DNA of 40,007 nt from Catenibacillus sp964565805 (GCA_964565805.1 CAZMGH010000023.1:1-40007), one strand, 5' to 3'; positions 1-7,327 are shown, counted from the first letter of the stretch. The notes: a model not told the origin generated them from the letters alone. Numbers and translations: made by a program.

Positions 1-24
1 TACTGGTCGCTCTTTGAATGGTAA
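1..24 (+). CDS. possible C-terminal end of an upstream gene (partial)
   Basis: The first frame reads seven codons (YWSLFEW) before a TAA stop at 22-24. This could be the tail of a gene that begins outside the window. The stretch is far too short to identify a family. The A-rich sequence that follows and a new promoter at 86-113 fit the end of a transcription unit. Confidence 0.25.
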   Translation, partial: YWSLFEW

Positions 25-85
25 CGATTAAAAACGATTAAAAATGCGATTAAAAATTAAAAATTAAAAAAATGAAAAAAAGGGG

Positions 86-113
86 TTGCAAAATAAGAAA
101 AGGATGGTATAAT
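86..113 (+). promoter_or_regulatory. sigma-A-type promoter for the putative RNA at 120-440
   Basis: TTGCAA at 86-91 and a perfect TATAAT at 108-113 are separated by 16 bp and preceded by an A-tract. No good coding start follows for about 500 bp. Instead there is a series of hairpins ending in a terminator, so the promoter probably drives a non-coding transcript. Confidence 0.6.
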
Positions 114-119
114 GATGCT

Positions 120-440
120 ACAAGATACATCTTGCAAGATATATAATACATGATTTTGCGAGAGGTGGGAACAGAATTACTGGATGTGGATACTTAAAGC
201 TGTTCCAAAAGCAGTGTGCATTGTCAAAGGGTAAAATTTTATTCCTCCAGATAATATTTTATAAATGATAACTGCCGATTGTCTTCCTTTGACAGTGCGC
301 AGCCGCTGCTTACCCGAAAGGGTACTGTTTATTTGCTACCAACATCATAAAATCTCCTTAATAAAACCCCCTGTATACCCTCCCGGAGGGTAAAAGCTCC
401 GCCCGGATCTTCTGATCACCAGAGTCCGGGCGGAGCTTTT
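120..440 (+). ncRNA. candidate structured non-coding RNA, identity unknown
   Basis: The unit runs from a good promoter to a strong intrinsic terminator and has no coding frame with a ribosome binding site. Seen by eye: a 7-bp stem (GGAACAG 168-174 with CTGTTCC 200-206). A long stem pairs 215-230 with 286-301 over 16 pairs, including two G-U pairs, and is extended by GCAG 211-214 with CTGC 306-309. TACCC-GAAA-GGGTA at 311-324 is a GNRA-tetraloop hairpin. A 7-bp hairpin lies at 376-392. The signature sequences of tmRNA, RNase P and SRP RNA were not seen. A 6S-like or other clostridial ncRNA class is possible but not shown. Confidence 0.5.
392..440 (+). terminator. intrinsic terminator, possibly bidirectional
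   Basis: A GC-rich stem (AGCTCCGCCCGGA 395-407 with TCCGGGCGGAGCT 425-437) is flanked by AAAA on the left and TTTTT on the right. It can end the putative RNA on the plus strand and could also work on the minus strand. Confidence 0.85.
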
Positions 441-500
441 TGCGTGAGCCGCGAGATGCGCCTGGTATCATACAAATTTGAAATAAAATTTAAAAAATCC

Positions 501-529
501 TTGCGAAAAGTATAAAAATTTTATATTAT
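501..529 (+). promoter_or_regulatory. likely promoter of the exported-protein gene
   Basis: TTGCGA at 501-506 and TATTAT at 524-529 are 17 bp apart in an AT-rich stretch, just after the terminator at 392-440. A member of the palindromic repeat family lies between this promoter and the start codon. Confidence 0.4.
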
Positions 530-554
530 AAACTCAAGAAAATGTGAAAATTCT

Positions 555-582
555 GTGATAGTTCAGACAGCTGAACCGTTAC
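555..582 (+). repeat. dispersed palindrome, copy 1 (degenerate left arm)
   Basis: Arms GTGATAGTTCAG and CTGAACCGTTAC flank ACAG. The right arm matches the copies at 6184, 31746 and 38378 closely, while the left arm carries substitutions. It lies in the 5' untranslated region of the gene starting at 616. Confidence 0.6.
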
Positions 583-615
583 ATGACAGTGGATTTCGAG
601 GAGGGAGGAAAAGCC

Positions 616-1572
616 ATGGGTAAATGGTCATTTAAACTGGTATACTGGACCATAGGCATTGCGGCCGGACTTTTCCTTACACAGTCATTTTATACTCTTA
701 AGGCTTATGCGGAGGAAAAGGAGGATATAGTCTGCCTGGATATTTCCCAGGGAAGCATTTACATAACAGATACCGGTTACCGCATTGGCGACAGTGAGGA
801 GGAGACTGCTTTTGACGGCATTTACAAAATATCTGGAAATACCCGGGATGCTTATGGGATATATGTTCTTGAGGGAGATCATGTGGTGATCATGGACCAT
901 ATAAGTATTGACCAGCGAACTCTGGCAGAGGGCTGCCCGTTGACGGTGGCAGAGGAATGTGATGTGAACCTGTATCTTCAGGGGGATAATTCCCTTTTTG
1001 CCGGCGCCGGGAACAGCGCCATTACTCTGGAAGAGGATTCACAGCTGGATATTAGCGGCTTTGGCCAGGGAATCCTGTCACTTTTGGCCTACCCGGCCAA
1101 CATTGACGGAGTTTTGGAAGGAACCAGCGCCATAGAAATGATCGGGGAAGCAAAGATCAGCTATCCCGAAGCTGCTGACACAGAGGATACGGTGGCTATG
1201 TATACAGGAGATAACCGGTTAAACCCTGAAAAAGCTGTTTCTTATGATGGGGAGCCTTATTTCCAGATCCGGTATTCCATCCGGCATTATTGTACGCTCT
1301 TTTCTCAGGAAGCGGACTGTACCCGCGCCCAGTACTGTCTGGAGTGCGGCAGAGAGGCGGTGTCTATAAGACCTCATGTTATGGGAACCCCGGCCACTTG
1401 TACAGAGCCTGCCTACTGCGGCGTATGCGGCTACGTTATGGGTGAGCCGTCTGGGCATAAAGGTGTCTGGAAGCTGGAAAAAGAATTATATGGCGGAAAG
1501 GTCCGCCGGGAATCTATGGTATGTACAGTATGCCATGAAGCGCTGTGTAGGACAGTGAACGCAGCGGGATAA
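616..1572 (+). CDS. exported beta-rich protein with a Cys-rich C-terminal repeat region
   Basis: I do not recognise a specific function. The ATG at 616 is chosen over one at 583 because GGAGGGAGG precedes it and a clear signal peptide follows: basic start, hydrophobic core WTIGIAAGLFL, then AYAEE near residue 32. The 318-residue product then has a beta-strand-rich middle of about 190 residues rich in Gly, Asn and Asp. This resembles the carbohydrate-binding domains of Lachnospiraceae surface proteins. The last 95 residues carry paired cysteines (CTRAQYCLECG, CTEPAYCGVCG, MVCTVCHEALC) with intervening His, like the short repeats found at the ends of such surface proteins. There is no LPXTG motif or transmembrane anchor at the C-terminus, so it is probably secreted or held non-covalently. 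It stands alone between terminators. Confidence 0.75.
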   Translation: MGKWSFKLVYWTIGIAAGLFLTQSFYTLKAYAEEKEDIVCLDISQGSIYITDTGYRIGDSEEETAFDGIYKISGNTRDAYGIYVLEGDHVVIMDHISIDQRTLAEGCPLTVAEECDVNLYLQGDNSLFAGAGNSAITLEEDSQLDISGFGQGILSLLAYPANIDGVLEGTSAIEMIGEAKISYPEAADTEDTVAMYTGDNRLNPEKAVSYDGEPYFQIRYSIRHYCTLFSQEADCTRAQYCLECGREAVSIRPHVMGTPATCTEPAYCGVCGYVMGEPSGHKGVWKLEKELYGGKVRRESMVCTVCHEALCRTVNAAG

Positions 1573-1606
1573 TAAAAAGCACCCCTACAAATAAAGACCC
1601 CTATAC

Positions 1607-1630
1607 AAGAGCGGGAAAATTCCCGCTCTT
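1607..1630 (+). terminator. hairpin between the exported-protein gene and sdaAB
   Basis: AAGAGCGGGA (1607-1616) pairs perfectly with TCCCGCTCTT (1621-1630) around a 4-nt loop. The downstream T-run is weak (ATGTTTGT), so termination may be partial. It lies 40 bp before the sdaAB start. Confidence 0.6.
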
Positions 1631-1669
1631 ATGTTTGTATTAAATCAATTTTATGGAGGAAATGACTTT

Positions 1670-2338
1670 ATGGATATTAGTATATTTGAAGTGCTGGGGC
1701 CGGTGATGATCGGGCCATCTAGCTCTCATACAGCAGGGGCAGCTCGCCTTGGCCGGGTCAGCGCAGTGATCGCGGGAAAACCTTTTTCAAAGGTAGAGTT
1801 TGGACTTCACGGTTCCTTTGCCCATACCTACAAAGGCCATGGCACAGATATGGCTCTTTTAGGGGGTGTGCTGGGGATCCGGGAGGACGACGAGCGCCTT
1901 CGGGATGCTTACCAGATCGCTAAGGAGCAGGGGCTTGAGTATCGGTTTTATGAAAAGGAACTGGAAAATGTCCATGAAAATTCAGTCCTGATCACGTTTT
2001 ACTGCTGTGATGGAAGTGTTTTAAATGTGGTTGGCTCATCCATTGGCGGAGGCCAGATCATTATCTGTAGGATCAATGAATTTGCCACTGAGTTCCACGC
2101 TCAGGCAGCAACCTTGCTCATCAGTCATTATGACCATAAGGGGGTTATCAGCAAGATCTCTGGTATTCTGTCTGAAGCGGACGTGAATATTGCGGTGATG
2201 AAGCTGAACCGGCGCTCCAAAGGAGATGTGGCTTTTTGTGTGATCGAAACAGACGATGAAATCGGCCAGGATGTGGTCCGCCGCATTGAAGCTATTGACG
2301 ATGTGCTTACCGTTCGGGCGCTGGAACTTACCCAGTAA
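1670..2338 (+). CDS. sdaAB: L-serine ammonia-lyase, iron-sulfur-dependent, beta subunit
   Basis: This is the beta subunit of the [4Fe-4S] L-serine dehydratase, which with SdaAA converts L-serine to pyruvate and ammonia in the cytoplasm. The ATG at 1670 follows TGGAGGAAATGACTTT, giving 222 residues, the usual length. Near the N-terminus is the family motif GPSSSHTAGA (residues 15-24). A C-terminal ACT-type regulatory domain begins around residue 145 (LLISHYDHKGVISKISGILSEADVN). sdaAA starts 12 bp downstream with its own AGGAGG, so the two form an operon. The hairpin at 1607-1630 separates it from the gene before it. Confidence 0.93.
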   Translation: MDISIFEVLGPVMIGPSSSHTAGAARLGRVSAVIAGKPFSKVEFGLHGSFAHTYKGHGTDMALLGGVLGIREDDERLRDAYQIAKEQGLEYRFYEKELENVHENSVLITFYCCDGSVLNVVGSSIGGGQIIICRINEFATEFHAQAATLLISHYDHKGVISKISGILSEADVNIAVMKLNRRSKGDVAFCVIETDDEIGQDVVRRIEAIDDVLTVRALELTQ

Positions 2339-2350
2339 CAGGAGGACAGG

Positions 2351-3220
2351 ATGTATAATACAGTATCTGATTTATGTAAACTATCTCACGAAACAAATAA
2401 AGCCATCTGGGAGCTGGTCCTGGAAAATGAAATGGCCATTGGAGGAAAAACAGAGGAAGATATTTTTAATGAGTTAAAGATCCGTTTTAAGGTTATGGAA
2501 GAATCGGCTCGGAAAGCTTTGGACAGGCCTTACGACACTGTGGGGAATCTGATCCGGGGCAGCGCTTTTACTCAAAACCAATATACCCGGGAAAAAGGCG
2601 GCATTTGCGGCGCCTTTATTAACCGGGCCATGGCTCTGGCCCTGTCCTGCTGTGAGATCAATGCAGCTATGGGCAAGATCTGCGCGGCGCCAACCGCAGG
2701 TTCCTGCGGTATCCTGCCGGCAGTGCTTATTTCTGTTGGGGAGCAGTACGATCTGGATGCCCGGAAGGTTTATGAAGGGATGCTCACCGCGTCCGGTATA
2801 GGCGCTGTGGTCATGAAAAATGCTACCGTCGCGGGAGCGGAAGGAGGATGTCAGGCAGAGTGCGGCGTGGCAGCAGCCATGGCCGGCGCGGCAGCGGTCC
2901 ATATGTGCGGCGGCACCAGCGATATGTGTGCCAATGCCTGCGGCTTTGCCCTGATGAATGTTATGGGTCTGGTATGTGATCCTGTGGCAGGTCTGGTCCA
3001 GCTTCCATGTGCCATGCGCAACGCTTCCCAGGCAGTGAATGCTTTGATCAGCGCGGATATGGCATTAAGCGGCGCTCCCTGCCTGATCCCTGTGGATGAG
3101 ATCATTGAGGCCATGTATCATGTGGGCAAGGCTTTGCCTGCGTCTTTAAAAGAAACAGCAGAAGGTGGCTTGGCAGCCACCCCGGCGGGGAAAAAGATCA
3201 GCAAGGAAATTTTTCTTTAG
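2351..3220 (+). CDS. sdaAA: L-serine ammonia-lyase, iron-sulfur-dependent, alpha subunit
   Basis: This is the catalytic alpha subunit of serine dehydratase, 289 residues, full length for the clostridial two-subunit form. It starts 12 bp after sdaAB behind CAGGAGGACAGG. Cluster-binding and active-site segments are visible: GGICGAF, the Ala/Gly-rich CAAPTAGSCGILPAV, CGGTSDMCANACGFA and CDPVAGLVQLPC. The conserved cysteines are those expected for an oxygen-labile [4Fe-4S] centre. The product, pyruvate, can feed acetyl-CoA for the nearby lyase and butyrate reactions, though this link is only metabolic. The gene converges on the HxlR regulator 24 bp away, and no clear terminator is visible between them. 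Confidence 0.93.
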   Translation: MYNTVSDLCKLSHETNKAIWELVLENEMAIGGKTEEDIFNELKIRFKVMEESARKALDRPYDTVGNLIRGSAFTQNQYTREKGGICGAFINRAMALALSCCEINAAMGKICAAPTAGSCGILPAVLISVGEQYDLDARKVYEGMLTASGIGAVVMKNATVAGAEGGCQAECGVAAAMAGAAAVHMCGGTSDMCANACGFALMNVMGLVCDPVAGLVQLPCAMRNASQAVNALISADMALSGAPCLIPVDEIIEAMYHVGKALPASLKETAEGGLAATPAGKKISKEIFL

Positions 3221-3244
3221 GATTGATCAGGACCTTATGACGGT

Positions 3245-3670
3245 TCAGGAATGGGACTCTTGTCGGTCTGTCCCAAAACCGTTTTCTTCCATAATATCAT
3301 TCAGCTCTTTCCGGTACCGGTCATCCAGGTGGACAACAAACGCGTCAGGATCAATGGGAACATCTCGCTCATGCATCCGCTTGACGCTCCAGATGTAGAT
3401 AATATCCAGCGCCGGGATCAGTTCCTCACCAATAGGGGTAAGGACATATTCAACCTTCAATGGCATGACCTGATACTGAATACGGCGCACAAGTCCGTCA
3501 CGTTCCAGTTCCTTTAACTGCTGACTTAAAACCTTTTCACTAATGGGAAGGGTCTTTTTTGTTTCGTTAAAGCGGATACGGCCGTAAGTATAAATATGAT
3601 GGAGAATGGTTGCTTTCCATTTTCCGGAAATGCAGCGCATGCCATATAAGTAAGGGTTGATATATTCCAT
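3245..3670 (-). CDS. HxlR-family winged-helix transcriptional regulator
   Basis: The product of 141 residues belongs to the MarR-like HxlR family. The start at 3670 is chosen because TTTTGGAGG lies just upstream on the minus strand; longer in-frame starts lack a ribosome binding site. The family signature is clear: an N-terminal Cys in GMRCISGKWKATILHHI, then RFNETKKTLPISEKVLSQQLKELERDGLVRRI (recognition helix) and an acidic C-terminal helix. It is divergent from the cupin-led catabolic operon and is therefore the likely regulator of that operon. Many HxlR proteins sense electrophiles, quinones or aldehydes through the conserved Cys, which would suit a phenolic substrate. The effector is not known from the sequence. 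Confidence 0.85.
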   Translation of the reverse strand: MEYINPYLYGMRCISGKWKATILHHIYTYGRIRFNETKKTLPISEKVLSQQLKELERDGLVRRIQYQVMPLKVEYVLTPIGEELIPALDIIYIWSVKRMHERDVPIDPDAFVVHLDDRYRKELNDIMEENGFGTDRQESHS

Positions 3671-3709
3671 GGTGTAACCTCCAAAATCCAATCGAAAAAA
3701 ACTGTTTAT

Positions 3710-3737
3710 ATTATATAATATTTTATGGAATCCGTAA
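3710..3737 (-). promoter_or_regulatory. likely promoter of the HxlR gene
   Basis: On the minus strand TTACGG (complement of 3732-3737) and TATAAT (complement of 3710-3715) are 16 bp apart. The predicted transcript start is about 35 bp before the regulator's start codon. The -10 region sits in a self-complementary AT-rich sequence. Confidence 0.45.
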
Positions 3738-3761
3738 ATATAAGCGGAACATTTTCGGCGT

Positions 3762-3780
3762 AGTAACCAAAAAGTAACCA
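3762..3780 (+). promoter_or_regulatory. candidate HxlR operator (two direct repeats)
   Basis: AGTAACCA occurs at 3762-3769 and again at 3773-3780, offset by 11 bp, about one helical turn. The pair lies between the two divergent promoters, 20 bp upstream of the cupin-operon -35. Direct-repeat operators are known in the HxlR family, so this is the natural candidate binding site. Binding is inferred. Confidence 0.4.
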
Positions 3781-3799
3781 CCTAACTTCATTGTAATTA

Positions 3800-3828
3800 T
3801 TGAATAAAACCAAGGATTGTTATATAAT
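3800..3828 (+). promoter_or_regulatory. promoter of the cupin-led catabolic operon
   Basis: TTGAAT at 3800-3805 and TATAAT at 3823-3828 are exactly 17 bp apart. The transcript would have a leader of about 145 nt before the cupin gene. That leader is AT-rich and shows no strong hairpin. Confidence 0.7.
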
Positions 3829-3979
3829 GAAAGTACAGTTTGTGTAGATGTTAAATTTATCACAAACGTGTCTTGATGTAAAAAGTTCTTTTGTTAATGG
3901 AAAAACTTTGTAAAAGTTATGCAAAGTGCTGTCGTTGATAAAAGAATATAAAAAAAATAAAAGAAAAGGGGTAATTCAA

Positions 3980-4327
3980 ATGGTTAAGAGAACACTGGAA
4001 GATGCAACAGTTTATAATGCCGTAGGTCATCACGGCTGCACTTGCATGCGCTATCATGGAAAAGACGAGACAGGCGCTTCAAAGTTCTGGGTAGGGCAGA
4101 CGGTATTTTTACCTGGCGGCGGCGCTGACTACGCATATGAAGATAACCCACTGGAGAAGGTTTACTATGTACTTGAAGGCGAAATGACCGTTACAGATAA
4201 GGATGGCAACGAATATGTGATCCATAAAGATGAAGCGATCTCCTTCCCGCCTAACGAAGGACGTTATCTTGAGAATAAGAGCCGCCGTCCCGCAAGAATG
4301 CTTGTAATCATCAACTATCCGGATTGA
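3980..4327 (+). CDS. small single-domain cupin protein
   Basis: The 115-residue protein is a single conserved-barrel cupin. The ATG at 3980 follows AAAAGGGGTAATTCAA. Visible features are the glycine-rich strand-turn FLPGGGADYAYEDNPLEKVYYVLEGEMTV and the second motif SFPPNEGRYLENKSRRPARMLVI. The usual first metal motif G(X)5HXH is not present in standard form, since Tyr and Glu stand where histidines are common. Metal binding is therefore uncertain. HHGCTCMRYHG near residues 17-27 offers other possible ligands. It is the first gene of the cluster, 84 bp before the reductase. A role in binding or isomerising a polyketone or phenolic intermediate is possible but cannot be shown. Confidence 0.75.
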   Translation: MVKRTLEDATVYNAVGHHGCTCMRYHGKDETGASKFWVGQTVFLPGGGADYAYEDNPLEKVYYVLEGEMTVTDKDGNEYVIHKDEAISFPPNEGRYLENKSRRPARMLVIINYPD

Positions 4328-4411
4328 TCGTAAGAGGACAAACCGGCTGGGGATCATTCCCCCACTGCCGGATTTTTGAAATGTGAAAAATTTTAAGGAG
4401 GACGAAACAAA

Positions 4412-5206
4412 ATGGTTCCAGTAAGTAAAGATTTTGTGGACAATATGTTTTCCGTTGAAGGAAAAGTAGCTCTTGTAACCGGCGCAACCGGCGCTCTTGG
4501 CAAGGTTCTGGCAAAGGCCTATGGATACAAAGGCGCAAAGGTCATGATGACCGGCCGTAATGAAGCGAAATTAAAAGCGCTTGAAGATGAATTTAAAGCA
4601 GAAAATATTGACTGCGCATACTATGTAGCTGATCCTGCCCAGGAAGATCAGGTAGACGCTTTAGTAAAAGCTACGGTTGAAAAATATGGCGAGATCAACA
4701 TCCTTGCTATCTGCCATGGCTATAACAAGCCTCAGAACATTCTGGATCAGTCTGTTGCTGACTGGCAGTACATTATGGATGCTGACTGCAAGTCTGTATA
4801 CATTGTGTGCAAATATGTTGCGCATCAGATGGTTGCTCAGGGTAAGGGCGGCAAGATGGTTGTTGTTACATCCCAGCGCTCCAAACGTGGTATGGCCGGC
4901 TACACCGGATACTGCACATCCAAGGGCGGCGCAGATCTGATGGTTTCCAGTATGGCATGCGACCTTACAGCAAAATACGGCATTAATGTAAACTCCATCT
5001 GCCCGACAGTATTCCGCAGCGAGCTGACAGAGTGGATGTTTGATCCTGAATCAGAAGTTTACAAAAACTTCCTGAAACGTGAGCCTATCGGACGTCTGGC
5101 TGAGCCTGAGGATTTTGTTGGATTTGCGTTATTCCTTTCGTCCGACGCTTCCAATTTTATGACCGGCGGCAACTACGATTGCAGCGGCGGCTACCTTACC
5201 TGCTAA
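4412..5206 (+). CDS. short-chain dehydrogenase/reductase, likely phloroglucinol reductase
   Basis: This 264-residue SDR has a Rossmann glycine motif TGATGALG (23-30), TGR at 47-49 that suggests NADPH preference, and the catalytic triad Ser154, Tyr167 and Lys171 (YCTSK). The usual NNAG is replaced by CHGYNK (101-106). It starts behind AAGGAGGACGAAACAAA. By sequence alone it would be called an oxidoreductase of the gluconate dehydrogenase or FabG type. The context matches the anaerobic pathway in which an NADPH-dependent SDR reduces phloroglucinol to dihydrophloroglucinol: a PF04199 cyclase, a 3-hydroxyacyl-dehydrogenase-like protein and a BKACE lyase follow. The next gene is 19 bp away. The class call is firm. 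The substrate is inferred from the neighbours. Confidence 0.75.
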   Translation: MVPVSKDFVDNMFSVEGKVALVTGATGALGKVLAKAYGYKGAKVMMTGRNEAKLKALEDEFKAENIDCAYYVADPAQEDQVDALVKATVEKYGEINILAICHGYNKPQNILDQSVADWQYIMDADCKSVYIVCKYVAHQMVAQGKGGKMVVVTSQRSKRGMAGYTGYCTSKGGADLMVSSMACDLTAKYGINVNSICPTVFRSELTEWMFDPESEVYKNFLKREPIGRLAEPEDFVGFALFLSSDASNFMTGGNYDCSGGYLTC

Positions 5207-5225
5207 TCACAAAGGAGTTTGAGAA

Positions 5226-6173
5226 ATGCGCGATATTAAGAAGTTCTTAGTTTGCGGCGGCGGCATGATGGGCAGCGCTATTGCCCAGATCCTGGCAGCT
5301 ATGGATGGCGCCCAGGTGACAGTATATGATGTATATCCTGTAGATGTGGCAGCCAAAGTCCGCAGTAATACAAAGCTTCTCGTTGAAAAAGAAATTATGA
5401 CTGAGGCTCAGGTGGATGAGATCGTTTCCAAGATCCGCTTTACTCAGGATCTTAACGACGAAGGCGTAAAGAACGCTCAGCTTGTTGTTGAGTGCGTCCT
5501 TGAAGATATGGAATTAAAGCAGAACCTGTTTGCTCAGCTGGAAGATTATGTGGCAGAGGATACCATCTTCTGTACAAATACTTCTGTTATGAGTCCTACA
5601 GAGATTTCCTCAAAATGCAAGCATAAAGAGCGTCTGTGCGGCACTCATTTTTGGAATCCGGCATTCCTTATTCCTCTGGTAGAGGTTGTCAAGACACCGG
5701 CCACCACTGATGAAGTGGCAGAAAACGTTATGGACATTCTTACAAAGGCCGGCAAAAAGCCTGTGCTTTGCAAAAAGGATGTTCCCGGCTTTATCGCAAA
5801 TCGTATGCAGCATGCCCTTTGGCGTGAGGCGATCTCTATCGTTGAGAGGGGTATTGCTGATGCCAAGACTGTGGATGATGCCTGCAAGTACAGCTTCGGC
5901 TTAAGACTGCCTTATCTGCCGCCTCTGGTAAATTCCGATATGGTCAGCACACAGCTTACATATAACATTCACAGCTATGTATTAAAAGACCTGGAAGACC
6001 GCCACGATGCTTCACCTCTTCTTAAAGAGATGCTTGACGAAGGTAAGAACGGTTTCCGTGCGGAAGCAAAAGACGGCTATCATGAAGGCTTTATGAAGTA
6101 CACCGATGAAGAAATCGCCCAGATTAATTCCGGTCTGAACGAATATCTCATCAAGATGCTTTACGGCAAATAA
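5226..6173 (+). CDS. 3-hydroxyacyl-CoA dehydrogenase family protein, likely 3-hydroxy-5-oxohexanoate dehydrogenase
   Basis: The product is 315 residues, longer than the 283-residue Hbd later in the window. The N-terminal NAD-binding fold has GGGMMG (11-16) with Asp35 after the second strand. The catalytic His141 sits in GTHFWNPAFLIPLVEVV with Glu153 nearby, and Asn/Thr in FCTNTSVMS match the family. The C-terminal helical domain has an extended tail (after about residue 270) not found in Hbd. Such non-CoA members act on free 3-hydroxy acids, as L-carnitine dehydrogenase does. Beside a BKACE lyase, oxidation of a 3-hydroxy acid to a 3-keto acid is expected. In the phloroglucinol pathway this is (S)-3-hydroxy-5-oxohexanoate to 3,5-dioxohexanoate (triacetate) with NAD+. 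The AAAGGAGTTTGAGA ribosome binding site is strong. Confidence 0.75.
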   Translation: MRDIKKFLVCGGGMMGSAIAQILAAMDGAQVTVYDVYPVDVAAKVRSNTKLLVEKEIMTEAQVDEIVSKIRFTQDLNDEGVKNAQLVVECVLEDMELKQNLFAQLEDYVAEDTIFCTNTSVMSPTEISSKCKHKERLCGTHFWNPAFLIPLVEVVKTPATTDEVAENVMDILTKAGKKPVLCKKDVPGFIANRMQHALWREAISIVERGIADAKTVDDACKYSFGLRLPYLPPLVNSDMVSTQLTYNIHSYVLKDLEDRHDASPLLKEMLDEGKNGFRAEAKDGYHEGFMKYTDEEIAQINSGLNEYLIKMLYGK

Positions 6174-6183
6174 AATTTAAAGA

Positions 6184-6211
6184 GTAACCGTTCAGCGGAT
6201 GGAACGGTTAC
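6184..6211 (+). repeat. dispersed palindrome, copy 2
   Basis: GTAACCGTTC and GAACGGTTAC form perfect 10-bp arms around AGCGGATG. It lies between the dehydrogenase and cyclase genes and begins 10 bp after the stop codon. No T-run follows, so it is not a typical terminator. Confidence 0.8.
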
Positions 6212-6304
6212 TTTAAACAAGTGAGTATGGACGCGCCGTTAAAGAATAGAGGGCGTGTCTCTTCAAAGATACAGAATCATTTTATTTACGGAGGTAATAG
6301 AAAG

Positions 6305-7261
6305 ATGGGAAAGAAAGTTTTTGTTGATTTAACACATCCATTCAGCGCAGAGATTCCACGCTGGCCTTATTTTGACAAACCAGTTATTGACGGCAAGCAC
6401 ACGATGGCAAAGGGCGGCGTTTTAACTCAGTATATCGGCTGTACTATGCATACCGGCACACACTGTGACGCGCCCCGTCACGTTATGGAAATCGAGTTTG
6501 ACGGCAAGAGAGCTCGCTATACTCATGAAATGCCTGTTGACGCTTACACAGGCGATGCTGTATGCCTTGACATCCAGATTGAACGCTGGGGCCTGATCAC
6601 AGGCAAACATCTGGATGACGCTTGCCGACGCGCAGGTATTGATCCGGATTCCGGTGAACTTGAAGGCATGGTTATCTGTCTGGATACAGGGATGCATCTG
6701 AAATTTGATGATTCCAAGGAATATTATCACTATTCCTGCGGTACAGGCGTTGAAGCCGGCCAGTGGTTCGTTGACCACAAAGTAAAATGTGTTGCTATGG
6801 ATATGCAGGCTCTGGACCATCCCCTTCACACAGCTATGGGCAACAACGGTATGACAAGAATGAATCTTCTTGGCGCTTCCGGAAGGCCGATCACAGAAGA
6901 GTACAAAGAGCAGTTTGGCGAAGAAGCATACGCAGAGTTTGATAAAGAAGAGTACATCCGCATCCACGGTAAAGAAGCATACGACAAGAAGTTCGGCGCT
7001 CTTGAAGCGATCGGCTGCTGGGGCACATGGGAGCCTTGCCACAAGACGATGCTTGGCCATGGCATTGTAGGTGTTGAAAACCTTGGCGGGGACCTGGAAA
7101 AAGTGAAAGGCAAACGCTTCAGATTCTACTGCTTCCCATTAAGATGGTACATGGGCGATGGCTCTATGGCTCGCTGCGTTGCGGAAATTGATGAAGATGA
7201 TCTTAATGATGTTCCGGACAGAACATATCTGTACTGCGGAACTGGCGTTCAGAGCAGATAA
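6305..7261 (+). CDS. cyclase-family (PF04199) hydrolase, likely dihydrophloroglucinol cyclohydrolase
   Basis: The ATG at 6305 follows CGGAGGTAATAGAAAG and gives 318 residues; an upstream ATG at 6221 has no ribosome binding site. The family metal-binding signature appears as HTGTHCDAPRH (residues 49-59), with a further His and acidic residues downstream (around AMDMQALDHPLH). PF04199 enzymes are metal-dependent hydrolases of cyclic amides or ketones, such as kynurenine formamidase and isatin hydrolase, and are usually 210-270 residues long. The extra length here is seen in the ring-opening branch. In anaerobic phloroglucinol breakdown a member of this family opens dihydrophloroglucinol to (S)-3-hydroxy-5-oxohexanoate, and the flanking genes supply the steps before and after. 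A kynurenine formamidase role is less likely because no tryptophan genes are nearby. Confidence 0.75.
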   Translation: MGKKVFVDLTHPFSAEIPRWPYFDKPVIDGKHTMAKGGVLTQYIGCTMHTGTHCDAPRHVMEIEFDGKRARYTHEMPVDAYTGDAVCLDIQIERWGLITGKHLDDACRRAGIDPDSGELEGMVICLDTGMHLKFDDSKEYYHYSCGTGVEAGQWFVDHKVKCVAMDMQALDHPLHTAMGNNGMTRMNLLGASGRPITEEYKEQFGEEAYAEFDKEEYIRIHGKEAYDKKFGALEAIGCWGTWEPCHKTMLGHGIVGVENLGGDLEKVKGKRFRFYCFPLRWYMGDGSMARCVAEIDEDDLNDVPDRTYLYCGTGVQSR

Positions 7262-7301
7262 AAATAGCGCGGAGCCGCATTTTGCGGACCGAAAAAAGAG
7301 A

Positions 7302-7324
7302 TACTGTTCACTTTATGAACAGTA
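7302..7324 (+). repeat. dispersed palindrome, copy 3 (short variant)
   Basis: TACTGTTCA and TGAACAGTA are perfect 9-bp arms around CTTTA. The sequence is related to the longer copies by the shared GTTCA/TGAAC core. It directly precedes the terminator-like hairpin at 7328. Confidence 0.55.
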
Positions 7325-7327
7325 ACG

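Noticed and set aside
114..440. Naming the upstream RNA as tmRNA, RNase P RNA or SRP RNA
   Set aside because: The conserved ends and core motifs of these RNAs were not found. A 6S RNA cannot be excluded by eye, so the name is left open.
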